Source: Phycicoccus sp. CSK15P-2
GTDB taxonomy: Bacteria > Actinomycetota > Actinomycetes > Actinomycetales > Dermatophilaceae
Length of the DNA stretch: 64,000 nt
Direction: 5' to 3'
NCBI RefSeq assembly: GCF_016888005.1
Contig: NZ_JAFDVE010000029.1
Span: forward strand, 1 to 64,000
Shown one piece after another: positions 7,865 through 19,356 of this stretch. Under the pieces are notes generated by a model. It saw nothing but the letters and a program-made list of their open reading frames with translations, was not told the DNA's origin and did no database searches. Every line of letters begins with the position of its first letter. Position 1 is the stretch's first letter. Both the position numbers and the translations under genes were made by a program.

Positions 7865-8443
7865 GTGGGCTCCACAGGAGAGGCGCACACGACGGGCACG
7901 GTCCCGGTCGCCGCGCAGGGCATGCTGTTCTCCGACGACCTGCCGGAGCTCGACGACGAGGTCGGCTATCGCGGCCCCACGGCGTGCAAGGCGGCCGGCA
8001 TCACCTACCGCCAGCTCGACTACTGGGCCCGGACCGGTCTCGTCGAGCCCTCGGTCCGGGCGGCCGGTGGGTCGGGCACGCAGCGCCTCTACGGGTTCCG
8101 CGACATCCTGGCCCTCAAGGTCGTCAAGCGGCTCCTCGACACCGGGGTCTCGCTGCAGCAGATCCGCGGCGCCATCACCGTGCTGCGCGACCGCGGCGTC
8201 GACGACCTCGCCGAGATCACGCTGATGAGCGACGGCGCCTCGGTCTACGAGTGCACCTCCACCGACGAGGTCATCGACCTCCTCCAAGGCGGCCAGGGCG
8301 TCTTCGGCATCGCCGTCGGGCGCGTCTGGCGCGAGGTCGAGGGCGAGCTCGCGGAGCTGCCCAGCGAACGGGCCGAGCACGACGAGCCGTCAACCCATCC
8401 GGGAGACGAGCTCTCGGCGCGCCGCGCCGCTCGTCTCGCCTGA
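7865..8443 (+). CDS. MerR-family transcriptional regulator (Rv1830-like)
   Basis: 192 residues. The MerR DNA-binding domain (about 35-105) shows GPTACKAAGITYRQLDYWAR and RLYGFRDILALKVVKRLLD. A ligand-free C-terminal part follows. GTG at 7865 is chosen because AGGAGG (7854-7859) is 5 bases upstream; the ATG 54 bases earlier has no such site. In M. tuberculosis the homologue between DUF151 and gcvB is a cell-division/growth regulator. The promoter upstream carries three GTCACA repeats that could bind this protein. Confidence 0.88.
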   Translation: MGSTGEAHTTGTVPVAAQGMLFSDDLPELDDEVGYRGPTACKAAGITYRQLDYWARTGLVEPSVRAAGGSGTQRLYGFRDILALKVVKRLLDTGVSLQQIRGAITVLRDRGVDDLAEITLMSDGASVYECTSTDEVIDLLQGGQGVFGIAVGRVWREVEGELAELPSERAEHDEPSTHPGDELSARRAARLA

Positions 8444-8455
8444 CGACCCTGGTGT

Positions 8456-8469
8456 CCCCCTCGCGGGGG
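8456..8469 (+). terminator. Short GC hairpin after merR
   Basis: ccccc (8456-8460) pairs with ggggg (8465-8469) around tcgc, 12 bases after the merR stop and before the glycine riboswitch. Likely a weak terminator. Confidence 0.35.
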
Positions 8470-8514
8470 CGGGGCGTGCCTCGTCGGGCACCCACCGCGA
8501 CGATGCTAGGTTTG

Positions 8515-8622
8515 GTCCTGCCGTTCACACCGTGCGGGAGAGTCCCCGGCACGTGACCGGGGCGCCGAAGGGGCAACCCTCCCCAGAACCTCTCAGGCGC
8601 CAGGGACCGCGCGGACCAGGCA
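8515..8622 (+). promoter_or_regulatory. Glycine riboswitch (single aptamer) upstream of gcvP
   Basis: The conserved aptamer strings are present in order: gcgggagag (8534-8542), gcgccgaagggg (8563-8574 region) with gcaa, and cctctcaggc (8589-8598) followed by cagggacc. Only one aptamer is seen. Outer bases ggtcc (8515-8519) and ggacc (8613-8617) can pair, as in the flanking helix of singlet glycine riboswitches. The gcvP ATG follows 16 bases later, with cggagg (8627-8632) as ribosome site. A cctcc segment (8578-8582) could pair with that site, suggesting control at translation start; that is inference. Confidence 0.92.
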
Positions 8623-8637
8623 CCTCCGGAGGGCGCG

Positions 8638-11562
<2,925 letters not shown>

Positions 11563-11569
11563 GGCGCGG

Positions 11570-14500
11570 TCAGGCTGCCGGTTCGGCGGCACCGCGGACG
11601 GTGACCGAGCTGCCGCTCGCGCCCTTGCTCACCACGACCTGGTCGGGGACCCGAGAGCGCAGGTCGGCGACGTGGCTGATGACGCCGACGGCCCGCCCGC
11701 CCTCGCGGAGCCCGTCGAGCACGGTCAGCACCTGTTCGAGGCTGTCGTCGTCGAGGCTGCCGAAGCCCTCGTCGATGAAGAGGGTGCCGAGGTCGAGCCC
11801 GCCGGACTCCTCCCGCACCGCGTCCGCGAGACCGAGCGCCAAGGCCAGTGACGCCATGAAGGACTCGCCCCCGGAGAGCGAGGCGGTGTCACGGACCTTG
11901 CCCGTCCACTGGTCGAGGACACGCAGGCCCAGGCCCGAGCGGGCGCCGCGGGCCGCTCGCTCGTCGCTGTGCTCGAGGACGTAGCGTCCGCCACCCATGA
12001 CGGCGAGCCGCTCGTTGGCGAGCTCCGCCACCTTCTCGAGCCGCGCCGCGAGGACGAAGGAGGTGAGTCGCATCCGCAGGGTGTTGTCGCCACCCGTCCC
12101 GCAGACCGCGTCGGCGAGCTCACGGACTCGGGCCTGGCGCTCCGCCAGGCCGGCGATCCGGGTGCAGGCCTCGACCAGCGCGGGGCGGAGCGTCTCGCAG
12201 ATGCGGCGGGCACGGCCGACCGCGTCGTGGCTTCCCCGCGCGGCCAGCACCAGGTGCCGCGCCGCGCGGACGTCGTCGCCCAGGTCGTCGAGGGCGGGGG
12301 GCTCGGCCGAGAGCGCCGCGGCCACCTCGGGCTCCCCCAGGATGCTGCCCGCGGCGTCGCGGGCGCGGTCGTGCGTGAGGACCGCGTCTCGCAGGCGGTC
12401 GAGGTCGGCCGGGCCGCGGACGGCGGCGCGCGCCTCGTCGGCGGCGCCGAACCCGCCGGCCGTGAGCGCCGCCTCGAGGTCGGCCGCGGCGACGGACGCA
12501 CGCCGGGCGGCGGCGTTCTCGTCCTCGAGGGCACGGACGAGAGCGGTGAGCGCCTCGGCCGCCGCAGCGTGCCGCGCAGGGTCGGGCGCGCCGCACGGGC
12601 AGTCGTCGTGGGCCGTGACGGCCGCCTCGAAGCGTTCCCGGGTGTCGGCCGCCTCGGCGGTGAGATCCTGCACGCGGCGGTCGGCCTCACTGGCGGCCGA
12701 TGCGAGGCGAGCGCGTTCGGTGGTCAGGCGTTCCGTCTCGTGCCGGGCTTGGGTGAGCCGGCGTGCGACCGCCGCCCGGGAGGCGGCAGCCTGCTGCGCC
12801 GCCAGGTGGGACGCCGTGACCTCCTCGACCTCACGGTCGACGTCGGCAGGGGTGGCGCCGTCGAGGGTGGCGAGGCGGGCGGTGACGGCCGCGTCGAGGC
12901 CGGCCGCATCGCGTTCGAGGGCGTCCCGATGGGCACGGGCGGCCTCGAGACGAGCCTCGGCGGCCGCGACGTCCTCGGGGTCGACGGCGTCGGCGGCCAC
13001 GGCCGGTGCCGGATGCTCCGCGCCACCGCAGACCGGACACGGTTCGCCCGAGGAGAGGTCGCGGGCGAGCTCGGCGGCCATGCCGTCGAGCCGCCGGGAG
13101 CGCAGCGAGATGAGCGTGGACTGGGCCGTCAGCAGGGCCTCGCCGGCCTGCGCGCGACCGGGTGCGAGCGCCTCGAGGGCGGCCCGGTCGTCGTCGAGCT
13201 CGTCGAGGGTGCGGCGCCGGGCTCGGGCTGCTGCCAGGGTGGCGCACAGGGCGTCGACCCTCGCGGCGTCGCCCTCGACCCGTTCGGCTTCGGCCTGGGC
13301 GCTCTCGACCGCGGCCAGGGCGTCCGGCAGCTGGGCCTCGACGTCGGACATCGCCGCACGGACGGACGCTGACCGCGCGGCCTCGGTCTCGAGCGCCCCG
13401 GCGAGGCGCCGCGCGGTACCGGCCTCGCGCGACAGGGCCTCGGCGGCGGGATCGAGCCCCCGGAGGGTGGCGAGGGCCGCCGCGGGGTCGTCCTGCAGTG
13501 CCGGCCCGAGCGACGTGACACCCTGGCGCGCCGACGCCACGGCCTCGCGAGCGGTCTCGAGGTCGGCGGCGGCGCGGTCGGCGGCCCGGAGCTGGCCGGT
13601 GACCTGCGCGGCGCGGTCGGCGGCGTCGAGCTCGGCGCGTCGGGCTCGATGGGTGTCCACCTGGGCGTCGAGGGACTCGAGCCGGGCACGGGCGGCGAGT
13701 CCGCGCGTCCGCAGCGCGTCGAGCGCGCGGGCGTCGTCGAGGGCCGACTGGGCGGCGGCCTCGGCGAGCTCCGCGCCGTCGGCCTCGGTGAGTGCCTCCG
13801 TGAGCAGCTCGTCGAGCCTGGCTGCCACCTCGCCCAGGCGGGTGGGGAGGGCGTCGACGGAGGTGTCGACGAGCGGCGGGTGCTGTGGGTCCTCGCCGTC
13901 GGTGGGGAGGAGCCCGGGGACCTCGGTGAGGGCGTCCTCGAGGCGCTGCAGGTCGGCGACCAGACGATGTTCGGCGCTCTCCAGGGCGGTACCACCGGAG
14001 CGCCGGGCTTCGGCCAGCCACTCCTCGACGTCGGCGAAGACCCCGATGTCGAAGAGGCGCTCGAGGAGGAGCCGACGTTCTTCGGGCTCGGCCCGCAAGA
14101 ACGTCGCGAACTCGCCCTGGGGCAGCAGGACGACGCTGGCGAACTGCTTGAGCCCCATTCCGAGGACGTCCGTGACGATCTCGGCGACCTCCGGGTGACC
14201 GGTGCTCAACGGCTGCCAGGCACCTCCGACGAGCTCTTCGAGAAACACCGACGCCTGCTGCCGCACCGTGCCGCTGCCCCGCTTCTTCGGGCGCTGCCAC
14301 TCGGGGGAACGGGTCAGCCGCAACCTCCGCCGGGCGACGGTGAGCTCGACAACTACCTGGGGCACCGCGTCGGGGGCGGCGTGGTCGCTGCGCAGGCCTT
14401 GTTTGCGACGCGCGCCGGGGACGTCGCCGTACAGCCCGAAGCACACGGCGTCGAGGAGGCTCGTCTTGCCGGACCCCGTGGGCCCGTGCACGAGGAAGAG

Positions 14501-14587
14501 CCCGGACGCGGAGACGTCGTCGAGGTCGAGGACGACCCGCTCCGCGAACGGCCCGAAGGCCTCGACCTCGAGCCGGTGGATCCTCAC
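11570..14587 (-). CDS. sbcC: Exonuclease subunit SbcC (SMC-like ATPase)
   Basis: 1005 residues. Walker A HGPTGSGKTSLLDAV lies near residue 35; a long Ala/Glu/Arg-rich coiled coil is broken near the middle by a zinc hook (GEPCPVCGGAEHP). The C-terminal ABC half has the signature LSGGESFMASLAL and Walker B TLFIDEGFGSLD. With SbcD it forms the Mre11-Rad50-like nuclease that opens hairpins and processes double-strand ends. GTG start overlaps the sbcD stop (GTGA, 14584-14587), so the two are coupled. Confidence 0.95.
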   Translation of the reverse strand: MRIHRLEVEAFGPFAERVVLDLDDVSASGLFLVHGPTGSGKTSLLDAVCFGLYGDVPGARRKQGLRSDHAAPDAVPQVVVELTVARRRLRLTRSPEWQRPKKRGSGTVRQQASVFLEELVGGAWQPLSTGHPEVAEIVTDVLGMGLKQFASVVLLPQGEFATFLRAEPEERRLLLERLFDIGVFADVEEWLAEARRSGGTALESAEHRLVADLQRLEDALTEVPGLLPTDGEDPQHPPLVDTSVDALPTRLGEVAARLDELLTEALTEADGAELAEAAAQSALDDARALDALRTRGLAARARLESLDAQVDTHRARRAELDAADRAAQVTGQLRAADRAAADLETAREAVASARQGVTSLGPALQDDPAAALATLRGLDPAAEALSREAGTARRLAGALETEAARSASVRAAMSDVEAQLPDALAAVESAQAEAERVEGDAARVDALCATLAAARARRRTLDELDDDRAALEALAPGRAQAGEALLTAQSTLISLRSRRLDGMAAELARDLSSGEPCPVCGGAEHPAPAVAADAVDPEDVAAAEARLEAARAHRDALERDAAGLDAAVTARLATLDGATPADVDREVEEVTASHLAAQQAAASRAAVARRLTQARHETERLTTERARLASAASEADRRVQDLTAEAADTRERFEAAVTAHDDCPCGAPDPARHAAAAEALTALVRALEDENAAARRASVAAADLEAALTAGGFGAADEARAAVRGPADLDRLRDAVLTHDRARDAAGSILGEPEVAAALSAEPPALDDLGDDVRAARHLVLAARGSHDAVGRARRICETLRPALVEACTRIAGLAERQARVRELADAVCGTGGDNTLRMRLTSFVLAARLEKVAELANERLAVMGGGRYVLEHSDERAARGARSGLGLRVLDQWTGKVRDTASLSGGESFMASLALALGLADAVREESGGLDLGTLFIDEGFGSLDDDSLEQVLTVLDGLREGGRAVGVISHVADLRSRVPDQVVVSKGASGSSVTVRGAAEPAA

Positions 14588-15762
14588 GCCGCCCCCGAGA
14601 CGCCGGAGCGGTCACGCGCCACGCCCTCGTCGTCCGACAGACCCCGGGCCACGCGGGCGCTCTCGACCGCCTCGCGGAGGAGGGCACGCTCGTCGTCGTC
14701 CGCCACCCTGCCCGAGCGGACGTGGCCGAGGAAGTCGCAGCAGACGTCGACCTCGGACAGCGCCGACACCCGCGTCGAGTACGGACGGAGCGGCACCGAC
14801 GCCCCCTCGGGCTCGAAGCGCAGCTCGAGGGTGTGCGGGAAGCGCCGCCGGAGCCGCTCCATCGCACCGAGCGGGCGGACGGGGTCGGTGAGCGTGACCT
14901 GGACCCAGGCGCGCTCCGCCGCCACGTGACGCGGGTCGATGAGCAGCGACTCCAGTGTTCCGCGCAGGACGGCCAGCGGCCGCTCGACCGGCGCGTCGAC
15001 AGGCGTGACGTCCGCCGAGCCGCCCGAGAGGTCGACGAGCAGGCCACCCTTGCGCTGACGGTGCTCCCCGAAGGACATCGCGAGGGGGGACCCGCTGTAC
15101 CGGACCCGCTCGGCCACCTGCTGGCGACCGTGCAGGTGACCCAGCGCCGCGTAGTCGACCCCGGCGAAGACGTCCGCCGGGACGACCGCGACGCCGCCGA
15201 CCGAGATGTCGCGCTCGGACTCGCTGCTCTCGGCGCCGCTGACGAACGCGTGCGCCATGACGACCGTGCGGCCGCCACGCCGGTAGGCGTCGGCCCGGAC
15301 CCGGTCCATCGCCGCCCCGAGCACGGCCCGGTGGCTGCGCTCCTCGACGCCCAGGGCATCGGCGACGAGCAGGGGCTCGAGGTAGGGGAGGGGGTGGACG
15401 GCGACGTCGCCGAGAAGCACCGGCCGGCCGACGTCGGCCACCGAGGTGCGCACGTGCACCCCGGCACGTTCGAGGAGACCGGACGCGAAGCCCAGGCGCA
15501 CCGCGGAGTCGTGGTTGCCGCTGGAGAGCACGACCTGGGCCCCGGTGTCGACGACCCGCTCGAGCGTCTGGGAGAGGAGCGCCATGGTGTCGGGGGAGGG
15601 CAGCGCGCGGTCGTAGACGTCGCCGCTGACGAGGACGGCGTCGACCGACTCGGCCCGCACGACCTCGACGAGGTGGTCGACGTAGCGGGCCTGAGCACCG
15701 AGCAGCCCGACGCCGTGGAACGAGCGTCCCAGGTGCCAGTCGGAGGTGTGCAGCAACCGCAT
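14584..15762 (-). CDS. sbcD: Exonuclease subunit SbcD (Mre11-like)
   Basis: 392 residues. All calcineurin-like phosphoesterase motifs are visible: TSDWHLGRSF near residue 6, SGDVYDR, SSGNHDS, MAHAFVSG and GHLHGRQ. These bind two metals for the nuclease reaction. ATG 15762 follows a TAGCGT box (15770-15775) by 7 bases with no ribosome site, so the transcript is probably leaderless. It is divergent from the GCS2 gene across 93 bases. Confidence 0.95.
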   Translation of the reverse strand: MRLLHTSDWHLGRSFHGVGLLGAQARYVDHLVEVVRAESVDAVLVSGDVYDRALPSPDTMALLSQTLERVVDTGAQVVLSSGNHDSAVRLGFASGLLERAGVHVRTSVADVGRPVLLGDVAVHPLPYLEPLLVADALGVEERSHRAVLGAAMDRVRADAYRRGGRTVVMAHAFVSGAESSESERDISVGGVAVVPADVFAGVDYAALGHLHGRQQVAERVRYSGSPLAMSFGEHRQRKGGLLVDLSGGSADVTPVDAPVERPLAVLRGTLESLLIDPRHVAAERAWVQVTLTDPVRPLGAMERLRRRFPHTLELRFEPEGASVPLRPYSTRVSALSEVDVCCDFLGHVRSGRVADDDERALLREAVESARVARGLSDDEGVARDRSGVSGAA

Positions 15763-15855
15763 GCCGACAACGCTAGGGCGGGGCACCGACATCCCCGGGG
15801 ACCGAAACGCTGGTGCTGCTTCCGCCGCCCCGGCCGATGTGGTTGGTTGTCGTCC

Positions 15856-17337
15856 ATGGGATCCGAGGTCAGCGCGCAGAGCTACACGCGTGAGCAACGT
15901 CAGCGGTACCGCGAGAAGGTCCGCCAGAACCTCGACGTCTTCGAGCGGATGCTCACGACGAGCAGCTTCGACTTCGACCGCCCGATGACCGGCTTGGAGA
16001 TCGAGCTCAACCTCGTCGACGACCGCCAGCAGCCGCACTTCCACAACGCGGAGGTCCTCGAGGCGATCGCCGACCCGGGCTTCCAGACCGAGCTGGCCCG
16101 GTACAACGTCGAGCTCAACGTGCCGCCCCGGCCGCTGCCCGGAGACTCGGCCTTCGAGCTCGAGCGCGACCTGCGCGACAGCCTGAACGCCGCCGACGAG
16201 GCAGCCCGCGAGGTCGGCTCGAAGATGGTCGCGATCGGGATCCTCCCGACGATCATGCCCGAGCACTACGAGGGGGACTGGATCAGCGAGAACAACCGCT
16301 ATACCGCGCTCAACGACTCGATCGTCCTGGCCCGCGGCGAGGACGTCTACCTCGACATCGAGGGGCCCACGGGAGAGCGCGTCGCCACCTATTGCACGTC
16401 GATCGCCCCCGAGTCGGCGTGCACCTCCGTCCAGCTGCACCTCCAGGTCGCGCCGCACGATTTCGCCTCGCACTGGAACGCCGCGCAGTCCCTGTCGCCG
16501 GTCCAGCTCGGGCTCGCCGCGAACAGCCCGTACTTCTTCGGGAAGCGGTTGCACGCCGAGACCCGCATCGAGCTCTTCAGCCAGGCCACCGACACCCGTC
16601 CCGTCGAGCTGAAGAACCAGGGCGTGCGGCCCCGGGTGTTCTTCGGCGAGCGGTGGATCACGTCGATCTTCGACCTCTTCGAGGAGAACGTCCGCTACTT
16701 CCCGACCCTCCTCGCCGAGGTCACCGACGAGGACCCGATGGCCAAGCTCGAGGCGGGCGTCGCCCCTGAGCTCGCCGAGCTCCGGCTGCACAACGGCACG
16801 GTGTACCGCTGGAACCGCCCGATCTACGACATCGTCGACGGCGTCCCGCACCTCCGGGTCGAGAACCGGGTGCTGCCGGCCGGGCCGACGATCGCGGATG
16901 TCCTCGCGAACGCTGCGTTCTACTACGGGGCGGTGCGGGTGCTGGCCGCGGCCGACCGCCCGGTGTGGACGAAGATGAGCTTCGCGGCGTGCGAGGAGAA
17001 CTTCCGGCGTGCGGCCCGCGACGGGATGGAGGCCCGTGTGTACTGGCCGGGCTTCGGCGAGGTGTCGGCGGACGAGCTCGTCCTGCGGCACCTGCTCCCG
17101 ATCGCCCACGAGGGGCTCCGGGCGTGGGGCGTCTCGGACGCGGTGCGGGAGCACTACCTGGGGATCATCGAGGGCCGGGCCACGACCGGCGTCAACGGCG
17201 CGGAGTGGCAGACGCGCACGGTGCGCCACTTCGAGGAGCAGGGGCTGCAACGCCGCGAGGCGCTGCGCGCGATGGTCGAGCGCTACATCGCCCACATGGA
17301 CGCCAACGACCCGGTGCACACCTGGCCCGTGCCGTGA
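15856..17337 (+). CDS. GCS2-family glutamate-cysteine ligase-like protein
   Basis: 493 residues. Contains the carboxylate-amine ligase core: TGLEIELNLVD (around 48), RYNVELNVPPRP, and a later LHNGTVYRWNRPIYD ... LRVENRVLPAGPT segment with the Arg/Glu residues used for ATP and glutamate. The family joins glutamate to an amine; in actinobacteria related enzymes include EgtA, but this longer version is widespread and its substrate has not been fixed to my knowledge. ATG 15856 chosen as the first start before the conserved region. No ergothioneine genes are nearby. Confidence 0.82.
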   Translation: MGSEVSAQSYTREQRQRYREKVRQNLDVFERMLTTSSFDFDRPMTGLEIELNLVDDRQQPHFHNAEVLEAIADPGFQTELARYNVELNVPPRPLPGDSAFELERDLRDSLNAADEAAREVGSKMVAIGILPTIMPEHYEGDWISENNRYTALNDSIVLARGEDVYLDIEGPTGERVATYCTSIAPESACTSVQLHLQVAPHDFASHWNAAQSLSPVQLGLAANSPYFFGKRLHAETRIELFSQATDTRPVELKNQGVRPRVFFGERWITSIFDLFEENVRYFPTLLAEVTDEDPMAKLEAGVAPELAELRLHNGTVYRWNRPIYDIVDGVPHLRVENRVLPAGPTIADVLANAAFYYGAVRVLAAADRPVWTKMSFAACEENFRRAARDGMEARVYWPGFGEVSADELVLRHLLPIAHEGLRAWGVSDAVREHYLGIIEGRATTGVNGAEWQTRTVRHFEEQGLQRREALRAMVERYIAHMDANDPVHTWPVP

Positions 17338-17373
17338 CGGAGGCCGTCGCAGGCTCCTGAGAGGATGGGCGCC

Positions 17374-17919
17374 ATGCCCGGCTACATCGCCTTCCTGCGC
17401 GCTGTGAACGTCGGGGGACGACGGTCCGTGCGGATGGCCGGGCTCCGAGCGGCTCTCGAGGATGCCGGGTACACGCAGGTCGAGACCCACATCCAGTCGG
17501 GGAACGTCGCGGTCACCAGCCGCCGCCGGACGGCGGAGAGCGTGGCAGGGCACCTGACCTCCACGCTCTCGGCCTGGGCGGGGTTCGACATCCCGTGCAT
17601 CGTCCGGACGCCTGCCGCACTCGGCGAGCTGGTGAGGGAGGCGGACGCCGTGGCACCGATGTTCCCGGGGCCGGTGAAGCGCTACCTGGCGGTCGCCGAC
17701 GGGCCGGTGCCGCAGCAGGCTGCTGCCACCTTCGCCGCCTGGACCACCAGTGGCGAGCGTGCCGTCGCCCTCACGGACGCCGTGCTCGCGGAGCTCGGCA
17801 GGGACTTCCACGAGAGCACCCTGACCAACGCCCGGATCGAGAAGATCACCGGCCTGACGACGACGTGGCGCGCCTTGGAGGTCGTGCGTACCGTCGCCGA
17901 GAAGTGGAGTGAGCGATGA
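17374..17919 (+). CDS. DUF1697 family protein
   Basis: 181 residues. Begins PGYIAFLRAVNVGGRR, the diagnostic start of DUF1697, and continues with IQSGNVAVTS and the C-terminal LTNARIEKITGLTTTWR. Function unknown. Of two in-frame ATGs, 17374 is preferred: at 17365 the gagagg ribosome-like bases would directly abut the start. The stop overlaps the OsmC start (ATGA), so the pair forms an operon. Confidence 0.85.
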   Translation: MPGYIAFLRAVNVGGRRSVRMAGLRAALEDAGYTQVETHIQSGNVAVTSRRRTAESVAGHLTSTLSAWAGFDIPCIVRTPAALGELVREADAVAPMFPGPVKRYLAVADGPVPQQAAATFAAWTTSGERAVALTDAVLAELGRDFHESTLTNARIEKITGLTTTWRALEVVRTVAEKWSER

Positions 17920-18371
17920 CCGACCAGACCCGTCCCGACACCGGAGGCACCGGGCTCGGCCGCCGCAGCATCACGATGACGCGGCTCGAGAAGGGGCTGT
18001 ACGAGGTGCGCAACGACCGCGGCGGCACGATGCGGCTCGGCGGTGGAGGGGACACGCCCGACTTCACACCGGTCGAGATCTTCCTCGCGGCGATGGCCGG
18101 GTGCAGCGCCACCGACGTCGACTTCATCACGAGCCGGATCGCCGAGCCGGAGACCTACGAGGTCCAGGCCTCGGGCCTGAAGGCGAAGGACGACGCCGGG
18201 AACCACCTCGACGAGATCGAGGTCACGTTCCGGGTGCGCTTCCCGGACGGCCCCGACGGTGACCGGGCGCGCGACCGGCTGCCGCGGGCGATGGCCCAGA
18301 GCCACGACCGGCTCTGCACGGTCTCGCGGACGGTCCAGCGCGGCGCACCCGTCTCCATGCGCGAGGGCTGA
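17916..18371 (+). CDS. OsmC family peroxidase-like protein
   Basis: 151 residues. The two redox cysteines of the OsmC/Ohr fold are present, in AMAGCSATDVDF (about C68) and in DRLCTVSRTV near residue 130. Such proteins reduce organic hydroperoxides, although many paralogues have no proven activity. Coupled to DUF1697 by a 4-base overlap. Confidence 0.88.
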   Translation: MTDQTRPDTGGTGLGRRSITMTRLEKGLYEVRNDRGGTMRLGGGGDTPDFTPVEIFLAAMAGCSATDVDFITSRIAEPETYEVQASGLKAKDDAGNHLDEIEVTFRVRFPDGPDGDRARDRLPRAMAQSHDRLCTVSRTVQRGAPVSMREG

Positions 18372-18411
18372 CCGACGCGCGGTGTCCCGCCTGCGGCCTA
18401 GGCTGGGTCAC

Positions 18412-19032
18412 GTGGCCCGCTACCTCGACGTGCACCCCGTCGACCCCCAGCCCCGGGCGATCGCGCAGACGGTCGCCGTCCTGCGGGACGGCGGGCTCGC
18501 CGCGTATCCCACCGACTCCGGGTACGCGCTCGGCGCACTCATGGGGGACCAGGAGGCCAAGGACCGCATCCGCACGATCCGCCGCCTCGACGACAAGCAC
18601 CACTACACACTGGTGTGCCGGGACTTCGCGCAGCTGGGGCAGCTCGTCCACGTCGACAACCACGTCTTCCGCGCGGTCAAGGCCGCGACACCCGGGCCGT
18701 ACACGTTCATCCTCCCGGCCACCTCGGACGTGCCCCGCAGACTGCTCCACCCGAAGAAGCGCACCGTCGGCGTCCGGATCCCCGAGCATCCCGTGGTCCG
18801 TGAGCTGCTCGCCGCTCTGGGGGAGCCGCTGCTCTCCTCGACCCTCATCCTCCCGGACGAGACCGAGCCGATGACCGACGGGTGGGTGGTCAAGGAGGCG
18901 CTCGACCACGTCGTCGACATCGTGCTCGACTCGGGGGAGTGCGGCACCGACCCGACCACCGTCGTCGACTTCACCGCCGACCCGGCCGGCGAGGTCGTGC
19001 GGGACGGCGCGGGGCGCTGGTCGGCGCGCTGA
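18412..19032 (+). CDS. Sua5/YciO/YrdC-family protein
   Basis: 206 residues. The YrdC core motifs are visible: GGLAAYPTDSGYALG, KHHYTLVCRDF, GPYTFILPA, KKRTVGVRIPEHP and EPLLSSTLILP. Sua5/TsaC members make threonylcarbamoyl-AMP for tRNA t6A; YciO-type paralogues look alike, and the variation KHHYTL rather than KRP..PL points to the YciO branch, whose role is less clear. GTG 18412 is 7 bases after TAGGCT (18399-18404), consistent with a leaderless mRNA. Confidence 0.85.
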   Translation: MARYLDVHPVDPQPRAIAQTVAVLRDGGLAAYPTDSGYALGALMGDQEAKDRIRTIRRLDDKHHYTLVCRDFAQLGQLVHVDNHVFRAVKAATPGPYTFILPATSDVPRRLLHPKKRTVGVRIPEHPVVRELLAALGEPLLSSTLILPDETEPMTDGWVVKEALDHVVDIVLDSGECGTDPTTVVDFTADPAGEVVRDGAGRWSAR

Positions 19033-19356
19033 CGGCTCGACCTCCCGCCTCTGCAGAAGGCAGACCGGGGACCGACCTGAAGAGGTGCCCCGGCGCCGGT
19101 GAGCCGACCACCGCCGAGGCACCTCCGGTAGCCCGCGTTGCCACGCTCGGCGCCGGAGGGGGAGGACAGGCGACACCGGTGTCAGGGTGTCGGCCACGGG
19201 CCGGCGGTGGGCCGGGGGCTACTGCATCCAACGCTAGGGGCCTCTGTGTACGCACGTTACCTGTGGGACGTCAGGACTCGGTAAGGGTTCGGTCAGTGGT
19301 TCGCGGGCTCCGCTGAAGAGCGCGGAGGACGGCCCGGTCACGCGGCGCCGGAGGGG
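19033..19356. other. 324-base gap between convergent genes, structured; possible small RNA
   Basis: No protein gene is evident. GAGGTGCC (19082-19089) and GGCACCTC (19118-19125) form a perfect 8-bp stem around a further hairpin of ggtg/cacc type. On the minus strand a TAGCGT box lies in cccctagcgttgg (rc of about 19227-19240), which could start a transcript running toward 19033. The sequence does not match riboswitch classes I can recall. An unannotated structured RNA is possible but unproven. Confidence 0.3.

Noticed and set aside
14722-15855. N-terminal extension of the GCS2 ligase
   Set aside because: It is the antisense of sbcD; the conserved ligase region begins right after ATG 15856.
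19033-19356. SAM-IV, cobalamin or c-di-AMP riboswitch
   Set aside because: Core strings of these classes are absent and no gene lies downstream in either direction.
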